Assembly: GCA_021927905.1 (NCBI GenBank) | Contig: BLLK01000029.1 | Location: 248,001-312,000 of the forward strand | Source: Chaetoceros tenuissimus | Lineage: Eukaryota > Bacillariophyta > Thalassiosirophyceae > Chaetocerotales > Chaetocerotaceae | Length of the DNA: 64,000 bases | Reading direction: 5' to 3' | Shown here: piece by piece, positions 1 through 8,908 of the stretch | Position numbering within the stretch: the first letter of the stretch is position 1 | Layout of the letters: each line of letters opens with the position of its first letter | Made by a program: the position numbers and the translations under genes | Notes under the pieces: generated by a model | Database searches by the model: none | Seen by the model: only the letters and a program-made list of their open reading frames with translations | What the model was told of the DNA's origin: nothing

Positions 1-1041
1 ATTCTTTCTTTTTATGATGAATTCAGATCACCTAGAGTAGAAAGAGCAGCAAATATAAGAATTCAACACCCTAACCTATCCACTGAAGATGCTATGAAAC
101 TGGCTGGCTATACAGAAGAGGAAGCCAGAGATAGTAAACGACAAAGTAATGTTCGACAAAAAACACACAGATTAACCAAAGGACGGAAAAGAGGTTCATC
201 CCAATTTTCTCTAAGTGGGCAAAAGAGACAATTCGAAACAATTTCTGGATTTGAACAGGATGACAGGCCCTCGTCTCGTCAAGACACGTCGTTGAATCCA
301 TTTCCACTTGACTTTGCCCAAGGTGTTGCTACAAGTGATCCTCATTTATTTACTCCCGATCGTGAGTCTGCAGATCCTGCAGGTATGCCTTCACTCGATC
401 GACATCGTACTCCTGGTTCAGCAAGGAGTGAAAAGGCAGCTAGAATTACCTTGGAAAATCCGAATCTTAGTATAGAAAATGCTATGAGACTTGCTGGTTT
501 TTCCGATGAAGAAATTCAAGACACCTTCAGGCGAAATGATATAATACAAATTTCAAACATTATGAAAGTGAATTCTACGAGAGCAAAGGGCAAAAAGATA
601 GGAGCAGGAATATCATCTGAATTGAGAGACCAACTTACAGCTATGGATCGCAAAATCGAAGCTAACTTTAGCATGTTGGAACAAAGGGTTGATATGAAGT
701 TAAAGGAATTAGAGGGTAGACTTACTGACAGAATGAATCACTTCGATCAACAGTTTGCTTTGATAACGAAAGCATTAGGGGTGCAAAATCCAGTTCCATA
801 CGATCAACAAGAAAAACAATCGTCAAGTGCAATGCATGTGCCTTATTCTCGCCAGTCTTATCAATATCAATATCCTTCTCAATATGGAGGTCCTCTACCC
901 CCACACGAACAACAGCCGTATGGTATACATCCTTACAATTCTCAGAATCGCTACGGAACAAACCAACCTCTACCTCACCCACAACCGCATCCTCCAAATA
1001 GATCTGAATCACCACACCCTCCTGCTACTACAAACCTGTAA
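1..1041 (+). CDS. Protein with two copies of a ~45-residue HTH-like motif (5' end outside window)
   Basis: The frame is open from base 1, so the gene starts upstream of the window; an internal ATG at 94 falls inside the first motif copy and is not a credible start. Two copies of one motif are visible, about bases 28-168 and 412-546. They share the pattern R-x-E-(R/K)-A-A-x-I, then (N/H)PNLS-x-E-x-AM-(K/R)-LAG-(Y/F), then EE and D. Copy 1 runs into a basic stretch (NVRQKTHRLTKGRKR). The spacing resembles a psq/homeodomain-like helix-turn-helix, so DNA binding is an inference. After copy 2 comes a heptad-rich coiled coil (about bases 620-770), then a Pro/Gln/Tyr/His-rich low-complexity tail. 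I recall proteins of this type as multi-copy and unnamed in diatoms, which I could not verify. The stop is convergent with the Tan1-like gene 223 bp away. Confidence 0.75.
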   Translation: MLSFYDEFRSPRVERAANIRIQHPNLSTEDAMKLAGYTEEEARDSKRQSNVRQKTHRLTKGRKRGSSQFSLSGQKRQFETISGFEQDDRPSSRQDTSLNPFPLDFAQGVATSDPHLFTPDRESADPAGMPSLDRHRTPGSARSEKAARITLENPNLSIENAMRLAGFSDEEIQDTFRRNDIIQISNIMKVNSTRAKGKKIGAGISSELRDQLTAMDRKIEANFSMLEQRVDMKLKELEGRLTDRMNHFDQQFALITKALGVQNPVPYDQQEKQSSSAMHVPYSRQSYQYQYPSQYGGPLPPHEQQPYGIHPYNSQNRYGTNQPLPHPQPHPPNRSESPHPPATTNL

Positions 1042-1264
1042 ATTGGTTCGTCGAGACTATTACTTGTTAAGTACATCAACTTTGTACATATTTAATATTT
1101 ATGGGGTATGTATACTGTGTAAAAGGATTGATTTTTCCGGAATAGAAAAAAGAATCATTGCGATCGGGGCTTCAGCAATACTGTAATACATACAACAAAG
1201 ATTCGTTACTTTGATATCTTTTCTTGCACAGAATATGCGAATAAAAATAGGATAAATAAGTGTA

Positions 1265-2455
1265 TTAATTCTCTATCTCGCTTTTCTCTTTCATAGTCTC
1301 TTCTTGCACTGTCAAGAGATTGAAGTTTCTGTACTCTTTTGCATTTTCTACCACAGCCATGCCACAGAGAGTTCGGCAAATTTCAATGATTATTGTATGT
1401 TTGGCATTTGATAAATCCACTTTGAACAAATCGGGACATTTATTCTCATCCTCGCTGAGCTTTGACCTTAATTCAGAATGATCTTCCCAAAATTTACTAG
1501 TTTCTGCCTCAATAATTTTGGCAATCATGTCTATGATGGTGTTTCTTCGAATTTGATTACAGTGTCGCTTCTTCAAGTCAATTTTGAACGATGGCAAAAG
1601 GGATTTGTACTCATCTCTGCCTTTCAATCTTCCTTGTTCTTCAAGCTTCTTAATATTGTCGATACCCAATGGAATAAGAAAAGTCTTGATCAATTCGCCA
1701 ACATTAGCTTCAATCTCTTCCAAGGATACAAAGCATGTCGCCTGTATTGGTATCAAACGAGTCACAAATCTACTTCTTGGTGCAGTTGTATCATTGTTTC
1801 GTACATCTTCAAAGATATCATGGACTGTTTGGATAGGATCCCATTTGTTTTTAGGTATACATTGGGTAGCTTCGCCTTTTGAAATTTCCTCTTTTTCAGT
1901 GGTACTCTCAACCTTTTGCTTCTTGGAAACTTGTACAGTATCTTCTGATATGTCTTCCTCATCTGTACTTGCTCGCTTAGTCCCCGATAAAGGTGTCTCT
2001 TGAGATTTTACATTCATTTTTTCATGATGTGTTTTGGCAGTAGATATGGTCGTCTTAATCAACTCACAATCCTTATTAGTACACATGAGAAATGTTGTAC
2101 CTTTACAACCAGTGGTGTATTCTCGGAAAGGAGATTTCTGCCACCCTTTTCCCCCTTTTTGTTTGTCTGACTGCAAGACAGCATCAGCGGAAGCTCCTTT
2201 TTGAAGTAATGCAAGTTCTTCTTCTAGAGTCAGTCTCTTGTCTTCATTTCCATTACCACCATCTGTAGTTATAGGTCCCGATTGTTTGGATGATTCTTCA
2301 TTCTCATTTTTGAAGTAATAGTGGCTAAGAATTTCCAATGCTTCTCGCTTACACTTTGATTCACGGCCCGTGTCTCCGACAACCAACACACCCGGTCCAC
2401 CTCTTGGGGGGTTATTACTTCTTAAAGTTTGGACTTTTTTGCTATTTCTTCCCAT
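1265..2455 (-). CDS. TAN1: Tan1/THUMPD1-like tRNA acetylation adaptor (THUMP domain)
   Basis: Single exon of 396 residues starting at MGRNSKK; the frame extends upstream to 2509 but without a better start. Tan1/THUMPD1 binds tRNA through its THUMP domain and lets the Kre33/NAT10 acetyltransferase make N4-acetylcytidine at C12 of tRNA-Ser and tRNA-Leu. Visible family landmarks are the N-terminal GGPGVLVVGDTGRESKCKRE block (the family's G.L.TC...E..C.RE element) and, in the C-terminal half, the THUMP core: SRFVTRLIPIQATC, FKIDLKKRHC, then VDLSNAKHTIIIEICRTLCG and a YRNFNL tail as in the human protein. A charged Ser/Glu/Lys insertion of about 100 residues separates the two parts. It faces the eIF4A-III gene head to head with about 256 bp between start codons, so a shared bidirectional promoter is likely. 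Confidence 0.85.
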   Translation of the reverse strand: MGRNSKKVQTLRSNNPPRGGPGVLVVGDTGRESKCKREALEILSHYYFKNENEESSKQSGPITTDGGNGNEDKRLTLEEELALLQKGASADAVLQSDKQKGGKGWQKSPFREYTTGCKGTTFLMCTNKDCELIKTTISTAKTHHEKMNVKSQETPLSGTKRASTDEEDISEDTVQVSKKQKVESTTEKEEISKGEATQCIPKNKWDPIQTVHDIFEDVRNNDTTAPRSRFVTRLIPIQATCFVSLEEIEANVGELIKTFLIPLGIDNIKKLEEQGRLKGRDEYKSLLPSFKIDLKKRHCNQIRRNTIIDMIAKIIEAETSKFWEDHSELRSKLSEDENKCPDLFKVDLSNAKHTIIIEICRTLCGMAVVENAKEYRNFNLLTVQEETMKEKSEIEN

Positions 2456-2711
2456 TATCAAAGTGTAAAATGAGCAAATGAGAAATTGGAGATATATGAT
2501 AAAACTCAAAACTCATCAGGTTTTGGTCAGTATAGTCTGTCCTGTACTCATGGCCTTACGAGAGCCAATCAAATTATCTGTAAATGATTGGTCTTCCCAC
2601 ACTTACAAAATTAAAAATAACAACAGCAAAAAGCTAGCTGGATACTGGATACCTTTCTCTCGCTCTCTTTTGTTTTTATTCCATTTAATTACATTACTAG
2701 CCCAGATAACA
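2456..2711. promoter_or_regulatory. Divergent promoter region between Tan1-like and eIF4A-III genes
   Basis: 256 bp between two head-to-head start codons. It is A/T-rich with a pyrimidine-rich run (about 2655-2690, tct/ctc repeats) shortly before the eIF4A-III ATG. No defined box was recognised. The bidirectional promoter role is inferred from gene orientation alone. Confidence 0.5.
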
Positions 2712-4029
2712 ATGCCAAAGTCACGCAAAGAAGGCCGCAAGCATCGTCATAAGGAGTACGATAGGGAGGCAGACTCGGGATCGTCCCCAAAGCCTGCTGT
2801 TTCAGATGCAACACCAGCAAAATCGTTTGATGATCTCAACCTAAAACCAGATCTATTGCGTGGAATTTATTCTCATGGATTTGAAAGACCTTCTGCAATT
2901 CAACAACGTGCTATCCGCCCTATTTTAAGAGGTCGCGACGTAATAGCTCAATCCGTGAGTATTCTAAGTCAAATGCTTTATTTTCAAAAGCAAAGAATCG
3001 TTTAATTTATACACTTATCTGATATCCATTTGATAGCAAAGTGGTACAGGAAAAACTGCAGTATTCTCAATTGCATCACTTCAAATCCTAGAAGAGAAGA
3101 ATAGTCAAACACAAGTTGTAATATTAAGTCCTACTCGCGAACTAGCGGAACAGACCCAGAAAGTCGTCAATAGTCTTGGAGATTTCATGAATGTAACTTG
3201 TCATGCAGCGATTGGAGGTAAGAGTTTGGGATTAGACATCAAGGCATTAGAGACCAACAAGGCACAAATAATCTCTGGTACGCCAGGAAGAATCTTCGAT
3301 TTGATTGGACGAAGAGCTTTACAGACTAAAAATTTGAAGGCACTCATTATTGATGAAGCAGATGAAATGCTTAGTAAGGGATTCAAAGAGCAGATTTATG
3401 ATATATACCGTTACCTACCACCTCAAACTCAAGTTGTACTTGTCAGTGCTACATTACCTGTCGATGTGCTTGAAATGACTCGTAAATTTATGAATGATCC
3501 AATTCGAATTCTTGTCAAGAGAGATGAATTAACATTAGAGGGTATCAAGCAATTTTTCGTCAATGTAGAGAAAGAAGATTGGAAGTATGATACTCTTACA
3601 GATCTTTACGATACTTTGACAATTACTCAGGCCGTGATTTTCTGTAATACAAAAGCGAAAGTTGATTGGCTTACGCAAAAAATGAAGGAGAGTCATTTTG
3701 CGGTATCTTCTATGCATGGGGACATGGATCAGACAGCGAGAGATCGTGTCATGGAAGAGTTCCGATCTGGAAGTAGTAGAGTTTTGATCGCAACTGATAT
3801 TTGGGGCCGTGGAATTGATGTGCAACAAGTTAGTCTTGTTATTTGCTACGACTTACCAACAAACAGGGAACTCTATATCCATCGTATTGGAAGATCCGGG
3901 CGTTTCGGAAGAAAGGGTGTTGCCATAAACTTTGTAAAAGAAGATGATATGGAAACTTTGAGAGACATCGAAAGATATTACTCTACTCAAATTGATGAGA
4001 TGCCTGTCAACGTTACTGAAATGATTTAA
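2712..4029 (+). CDS. EIF4A3: eIF4A-III, DEAD-box RNA helicase of the exon junction complex
   Basis: Two exons, 2712-2954 and 3037-4029, joined in phase 0 across an 82-bp GT-AG intron. The product is 411 residues, the same length as human eIF4A3. Motifs in order: Q motif ([10 protein letters not shown]), motif I AQSQSGTGKT, Ia [16 protein letters not shown] in [58 protein letters not shown]. The Trp in TD-I-W and the C-terminal MPVNVTEMI favour eIF4A-III (human TDVWARGLD, MPMNVADLI) over cytoplasmic eIF4A. It clamps RNA upstream of exon junctions after splicing. The intron falls inside motif I. Motif V has Gly where most family members have Ala (ARG to GRG). The stop lies only 32 bp from the stop of the convergent gene. 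Confidence 0.95.
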
Positions 4030-4061
4030 AAAAAAGCTGGCAAATGTAAATATTATAAATA

Positions 4062-6905
4062 TCAATGTTCAACTACGCTAGCTTCGACAACTGCTTTGGG
4101 CCACTTTGTCCAAATTGCACACTCTACACTTGAATTGCTTTTTCGAAGCACAATTTCTTTTTGCCGTTCATTGAGCTTGTAGAAAGGCATCCAGTTCAAG
4201 GGGGTATTGGAAGTATCTTGGTCCACGTTGAAAGCAAATCGCCACCTTCGGTAATTGCTATAATTTTGCTCATCATCAGGATGAATCAAAGTTTGTTCCA
4301 ACTCTGTTTTGGTAATTGGTTCAATAATACTTGTTGGTGCATCTGAAACAATATTCCTAGCTGGTACAATGCTGAGCACTTCTTGCTTAATGTCCTCAGT
4401 CCAACAGTTCCATGAATTCAATTTGAAAGAGTATGAATCATCTGCTAGAGGTTTTGTTTGTGTCTTTCCATCGTTATTCCACAACATGAAGTAAGAAGAT
4501 TTCCCCTCGACAATCCATATTGGCTGATCAGGCGATTTGAGGCGCTCGTGAACAGAATTTTTGTCTTCAACTATCGAACCACTCAAGAAACCAATACCAA
4601 ACGTACCAGCAAACCAATTGCTCATATCTTGGTGTAGTTTTCCAGTCAATAGCAGACTAAGCAACTCTGAACCAGTACAGCTTCTACAGAGAGGCAATGA
4701 CCAGTCTTTTTGTCGTAGTGATGGATTCAACTTTCTTTTTTGCATGTAGTCATCCCACTCTTCTTTCAACTTTTTTTCGCAAGTACAGTTGACGAAGCAA
4801 CAGAGTGGATCGCCGGATTTACTTTCTTTTAGTTCCTGAAGCATTCTCTTTACACGAGGTAATCCATGAATGTGTAAAATAGTTTCCAAGAAAAGTGCAC
4901 ATCCACCGGGATTAGTGAAGGACCTAATGTTGGAAACAACATAAGCTCTCAAGTCTTGGCGATTTGTAAGTGATACATTCATGTAGAGGCAATCCCTATC
5001 TAGTACATCAACACCTTCTTCATTAGTATTATCCCAACGGCAAACAGGACATAGCTTTGCACGAGTTTCCATTACACGCCTCATAGTTATTTCTCTATCT
5101 TTTAGGCCCTGATCTCCACATTCGTCATCAGACATATCTGGGTCTTTTTTTGACTCCTGCTTTCTCTTCATCTTTTTCAGGAGCTCGGATAAAGTTTCAA
5201 GTCTAAACTTTGTGCTTGATTCCGCGGCAATACAAAGGATAGCAGCAAGTGCATCGGCTAATCGTTCATTGAATTGCTTCTTTCTTTCTTCTGCACTGAG
5301 TTGAATGAATGGCTTTCTTTTTAATGAATTTGCAACGATCTTTGTGCCTTGAACTGAGACATCGCTGCACAGTAAAGCAGTGACAAGTGATGTGAGCATT
5401 GTAATTGCACCACAATGAAATGGTGGAAGTGGTGGTGCTATTGAAGAGGTACCAGAGGGAAATATCGTGTTTTGAATACTCTTGAGTCTAGCTACTTCAG
5501 TTTCGTCAGGTTTAGACAAAACCAAACCCGTGCCACACTTTGATAAATTGAAAGAGGCAGAGAGCCAAGTACGAGGTATTTCAACTTTCTTTTCCGATCC
5601 TTTAGCATCAGTAGTGTTACCGTCGTCATCCCCGTCCCCATCTCCATCCCCATCACCGTCGTCTCCATCGCCATCTCTATCTCCACTTTCGTCAGGTACA
5701 CCTTCTTGTGGTTTGCGACTATCTGAGCCTTCGCCTTGTGCTTTTTCTCCATCATTTTCACCCTGATTGGACTGAGAAGAGCTATCATTGGAAGTATTAC
5801 TTTCAGTATTACCTCCCCATAAAATACTAGACGGTTGCGCTACTGTTGACTCCAAAAGATTCAACGCTTCTGCATACTGCGCATCTAAATCATTTTCTTC
5901 TTCTTCATCGGATGAAAGGTCATCATCAATGTTTTCAATACTCTTTGCAATAGGCTTATAATCCACTTCATTGTGTTTGTCATCTAGTTGCATGTTTCCA
6001 TTTGCACAATTGTCATCTCTTTGTGTCTCTCCAAGTCGTGACAGTTTAATCAGCTCATCTAAAACGGCGGCACCAGCATCTTCAAAACCTAACCCCGACC
6101 TGTTGGACCGCTCAACTTCCGAAGCAAATCTTTGAAATTTATCTTGCCAAGAAAAGAGTCTCCTTTTCTTCTTCAACCTCGCTTCGTATCTATCACCTGC
6201 ATGTTTCCGTTTCTTCATGTGATTCTTGATCCGCTGCAAGAATTTTTCATTGAAATTAGTTTCATCATCAGACACAGAGACATGATTTCCTGGGCGGTTG
6301 TTGTTATTTTCATCTCCACGATTATTGGCAGCAATGATGCGTCGACGATTCTGAGCATCTCGATCAAGTTCCATATCATGATTTCTCAAGGATTCCACAT
6401 CGGAATCATCCCCTTCATTATCTTGATTAGCATCGCGGCGATTATTGTTTCTTCGATTATTCATACCAATGTCATCATCTTCATTTAAGTCATCATTGGC
6501 ATCTCCATCACTACCATCAGATCTTCTCGATCCCCTTTTATTCAGTGCAGATTTGGAGCGGTTGCGTTGTCTACGGTCGGCTTGTCTACGCTCAACTCTT
6601 CTACGAGCACGAGCATAGTTGTCATCTCGATCATTATCAGAATCATTGTCTCTTTCAGGCCGATCTTCGTCGTTGGCGGCTTTTGCTTTGGCAGCATTGT
6701 CTCTACCAGGTTGTGCCTGTTGCTGTTGCTGCTGCCTTTCCCAAGCTTGATGAGCTACACTATCCTCCCAATAGAGTGCCAAGGCCATTTCCAAGTCTCC
6801 TCCCGTAGCATCTAGTAGTAATTGTGCTTGGGTTGGATCTATTTGAATATGCTGTGCTTCCAGTCTTGAAATGAGGTTGTCGACTTGCCGTGATCGATCT
6901 GACAT
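4062..6905 (-). CDS. UBA-domain protein with MINDY-3/4-like (DUF4205) deubiquitinase fold
   Basis: Single exon, 947 residues. Residues 1-50 look like a UBA domain (VDNLISRLEAQHIQIDPTQA, then ATGGDLEMALALYW). A long acidic Arg/Asn/Asp-rich linker follows, including a DGDGDGDGD tract. The C-terminal half aligns by eye with MINDY-3/4 Lys48-ubiquitin hydrolases: PPFHCGAITMLTSLV (Cys498) matches the family's PCG..A..Q catalytic-Cys helix, then SLLLTGKLH, GIGFLSG, and PIWIVEGKSSYFML, which matches PIWVVCSESHFSVLF. There Ser-Tyr sits where the family has the catalytic His-Phe, so the enzyme may be inactive or use another His. A CPVC and other Cys pairs (CCFVNCTC, CRSC) are extra and could bind zinc. 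I recall plant relatives annotated as ubiquitin-interacting-motif proteins. Family assignment is fairly firm; activity is not. Confidence 0.75.
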   Translation of the reverse strand: MSDRSRQVDNLISRLEAQHIQIDPTQAQLLLDATGGDLEMALALYWEDSVAHQAWERQQQQQQAQPGRDNAAKAKAANDEDRPERDNDSDNDRDDNYARARRRVERRQADRRQRNRSKSALNKRGSRRSDGSDGDANDDLNEDDDIGMNNRRNNNRRDANQDNEGDDSDVESLRNHDMELDRDAQNRRRIIAANNRGDENNNNRPGNHVSVSDDETNFNEKFLQRIKNHMKKRKHAGDRYEARLKKKRRLFSWQDKFQRFASEVERSNRSGLGFEDAGAAVLDELIKLSRLGETQRDDNCANGNMQLDDKHNEVDYKPIAKSIENIDDDLSSDEEEENDLDAQYAEALNLLESTVAQPSSILWGGNTESNTSNDSSSQSNQGENDGEKAQGEGSDSRKPQEGVPDESGDRDGDGDDGDGDGDGDGDDDGNTTDAKGSEKKVEIPRTWLSASFNLSKCGTGLVLSKPDETEVARLKSIQNTIFPSGTSSIAPPLPPFHCGAITMLTSLVTALLCSDVSVQGTKIVANSLKRKPFIQLSAEERKKQFNERLADALAAILCIAAESSTKFRLETLSELLKKMKRKQESKKDPDMSDDECGDQGLKDREITMRRVMETRAKLCPVCRWDNTNEEGVDVLDRDCLYMNVSLTNRQDLRAYVVSNIRSFTNPGGCALFLETILHIHGLPRVKRMLQELKESKSGDPLCCFVNCTCEKKLKEEWDDYMQKRKLNPSLRQKDWSLPLCRSCTGSELLSLLLTGKLHQDMSNWFAGTFGIGFLSGSIVEDKNSVHERLKSPDQPIWIVEGKSSYFMLWNNDGKTQTKPLADDSYSFKLNSWNCWTEDIKQEVLSIVPARNIVSDAPTSIIEPITKTELEQTLIHPDDEQNYSNYRRWRFAFNVDQDTSNTPLNWMPFYKLNERQKEIVLRKSNSSVECAIWTKWPKAVVEASVVEH
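5621..5684 (-). repeat. Imperfect GAT-GGN hexanucleotide repeat coding (Asp-Gly)n
   Basis: Within the linker of the MINDY-like gene the plus strand shows repeated tcc-cca / tct-cca units. On the coding strand this is alternating GAT and GGN codons giving DGDGDDGDGDGDGDGDDD. It is a coding minisatellite-like tract, probably slippage-prone, in an otherwise disordered acidic region. Confidence 0.8.
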
Positions 6906-7277
6906 GTTGAATGCTGAGTTACTTTATTTGAAACAATGCCTAATGTGATGAGTAGAGTACAAAGTAGGGGATTATCTTCACGTCAATATAAGTAAGCTGT
7001 AAGACCTATCTAATATATGGTAAAAGATTGATAGTAAGAACAGATTGGTTTTGAAAGAAAAAGGGTCGGTCAAATGCAGGCTACGTATCCTACTTTTGAA
7101 GGCTATTTTTGTCACATTTGACTCTATTCAAATTCCCCCACTCCGATAGGGTTGATTGATTGATGATTGGTGATTGGTGATGCATGAAAACTTTGAACAC
7201 ACATCACATTTTTGAAGGTGGACAGTAGTCAACAAACTCATTACAATCTCAACCCAATCCTTATATAATAAATCAAT
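6906..7277. promoter_or_regulatory. Divergent promoter of the MINDY-like and plastid GrpE genes, with tandem inverted CCAAT boxes
   Basis: 372 bp between head-to-head starts. At 7165-7178 the 7-mer GATTGGT occurs twice in direct tandem, giving two inverted CCAAT motifs (ATTGG) about 100 bp upstream of the GrpE ATG. A TATA-like tatataata (about 7262-7270) lies too close to the ATG to be a conventional TATA box unless the leader is very short. The CCAAT/NF-Y role is inferred. Confidence 0.45.
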
Positions 7278-8129
7278 ATGTTGTTCAGAAATAGCCTAAT
7301 TCTCCTCGCTCTAGGATGTGCAGAAGCTTTTGCACCATCTGCTTCCTTTTCTTCTCAACAAATCTCTACACAACAGATGACACAATCCGTTCTTCGCCCA
7401 TCAACCATGCTTTATGCTGAAGAAGCAGAAGAAGCCGCTGAAGAAGCTCCAGCTGCTGCAACTGGTGCTGCAGATGATATTCTTAATTCTCCTGCATTCC
7501 TTAAGCGTAAAATTGACGTTTTGAAATCCGATATTGCTGCTATTGATGAAAAGATTTCAGCTGCAAACGAGGTATATGAAGCAAATAAGGCAGAATGGGG
7601 ACCTCAAATTGAGAACCTTAGAAAAGAGGTAAGGCGCATGTTACTTTCAAATGTTAACATTGAAATGAATACACTTTTATAGTGTTGCTGTTAGATTTTT
7701 TGAACCATTAACTTACTCACATATTTCTTACTTGTGCATGAGTAGTACGCAAATATTTCCGACAGACTCGATAGTCAAAATAAAGCTGGGAGCGCACAAG
7801 CGACAAAGGAAGTTGCAAGTAAGCTTTTGACTGTATTGGATAATTATGATCGTGCATTCCAGCAAGTAACTCCAGAAACAGATGACGAAAAGGCAATTGA
7901 GGCATCATACAAGAATGTATATGCAATGATTATTTCTACACTTGGAGAATTAGGTGTGAAGGAGGTTGAAACTGTCGGAATTGAATTTGATTACGAGTTC
8001 CATCAAGCTGTAATGATGAGACCAGATGAAGATTACGACGAGGGTATTGTTTGTGAAGAACTAGCAAAGGGATGGGCAACAAATGATGGGTATCTTATTA
8101 GAGCTGCAATGGTTGTAGTTGCTGCTTAA
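7278..8129 (+). CDS. GRPE: GrpE nucleotide-exchange factor, plastid-targeted
   Basis: Two exons, 7278-7628 and 7746-8129, phase 0, with a 117-bp intron (gtaagg..tag); 244 residues. GrpE releases ADP from DnaK/Hsp70. Residues 1-16 form a hydrophobic signal peptide (MLFRNSLILLALGCAEA), followed by FAPSASF, the diatom AFAP-type plastid motif. An Ala/Glu-rich linker follows, then the long GrpE helix (about residues 75-135) and the head domain: YANISDRLD, VLDNYDRAFQ, TLGELGVKEVETVG, FDYEFHQAV, GYLIRAAMVVV. These correspond to the family blocks EY.NFRKR, LLPVLDNFERA, G...I...G..FDP..HEAV and LR.A.V.V. The expected partner is plastid DnaK. It is the nuclear-coded stroma form rather than the mitochondrial one, judging by the targeting signal. 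Confidence 0.92.
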
Positions 8130-8788
8130 TGATTTCATCACAAATGAAAATCTTGAGCAATGATTGCTATGAGCTATCAGTAGGTAATAGAATAGAATCA
8201 AATCATCACAACTACAGTACGTATGTTTGCTTCGATGTTATTCATTTTTTTGCCAAGGTGAGAGTTGAATTACAGCTGTTCATAGCATGATAGTAGTACG
8301 CCTTTTTTCAATTTGCTGGAGACTTGTTAGAAAATCATGGCATGAAAAAGCTTCAGCTCAATGCAAGTCCCCTTTCCACAAAGTAGTGAATAGGGTCAAT
8401 AGAACGGATTTTTAATTACCTTCTGAAACTCAGAACACTGGGTGGCATGTTGCAGCGTTCAATAATATCTTGCTGCTTTATTGTGACTTCGTCATTCTTA
8501 ACTTTTTTGACTATGTGATCATGCTTTGTGTAGACAAAATTTTCATGAGGCGTCATGCGATAGAAAGATTGCATTTTTTTAAAAAAAGGAAGAAGGAATA
8601 TTCCAATACAATCAATACTCAATCAATATATCGAATATTTTCTACGTTTGATTGTACGTACTTCATCATACTGAATATGTTCGGAGAAATCTAACAGTAC
8701 GTATTACCTCATACTGACACACATTCGTCATTCTATGCGGTATCGAAGTACCATGAAGTACATAGGTACCTGTCTGTAATCGCTGAAT

Positions 8789-8807
8789 GATGCATGATGA
8801 ATGCATC
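8789..8807. repeat. Inverted repeat, 7-bp arms
   Basis: GATGCAT (8789-8795) and its exact reverse complement ATGCATC (8801-8807) flank a 5-bp loop, about 100 bp upstream of the ABCG start codon. It could be a dimeric factor site; function unknown. Confidence 0.5.
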
Positions 8808-8822
8808 AACACCAGATTTTCC

Positions 8823-8849
8823 AACGCACAACAACGCACAACGCACAAC
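8823..8849. repeat. Tandem 10-bp repeat, 2.7 copies
   Basis: The unit AACGCACAAC occurs twice in direct tandem and is followed by GCACAAC, about 60-85 bp before the ABCG start codon. Either slippage or a cluster of promoter sites. Confidence 0.65.
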
Positions 8850-8908
8850 TGGCAAATTTATAGTGAGTTCAATAACTATCACTTCATAATAAAAATACCA
8901 CAACTACC

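Larger units (their letters stand above)
8130..8908. other. Intergenic region with short repeats; no gene seen
   Basis: 779 bp between GrpE and the ABCG gene, both rightward. Short open frames here have no family features. Visible structure: three GTACGTA-type sites (about 8217, 8654, 8697), an inverted repeat at 8789-8807 (arms GATGCAT, 5-bp loop) and a 10-bp tandem repeat at 8823-8849. The last 60 bp are probably the ABCG 5' leader. Confidence 0.5.

Noticed and set aside
1-1041. Left-edge motif protein considered as part of a transposon
   Set aside because: No transposase catalytic motif, terminal repeat or target duplication visible within the window; host gene is the simpler reading.
5482-5766. 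Ser/Pro-rich plus-strand frame opposite the MINDY-like gene
   Set aside because: It is the antisense of the GAT-GGN repeat; the repeat keeps several frames open.
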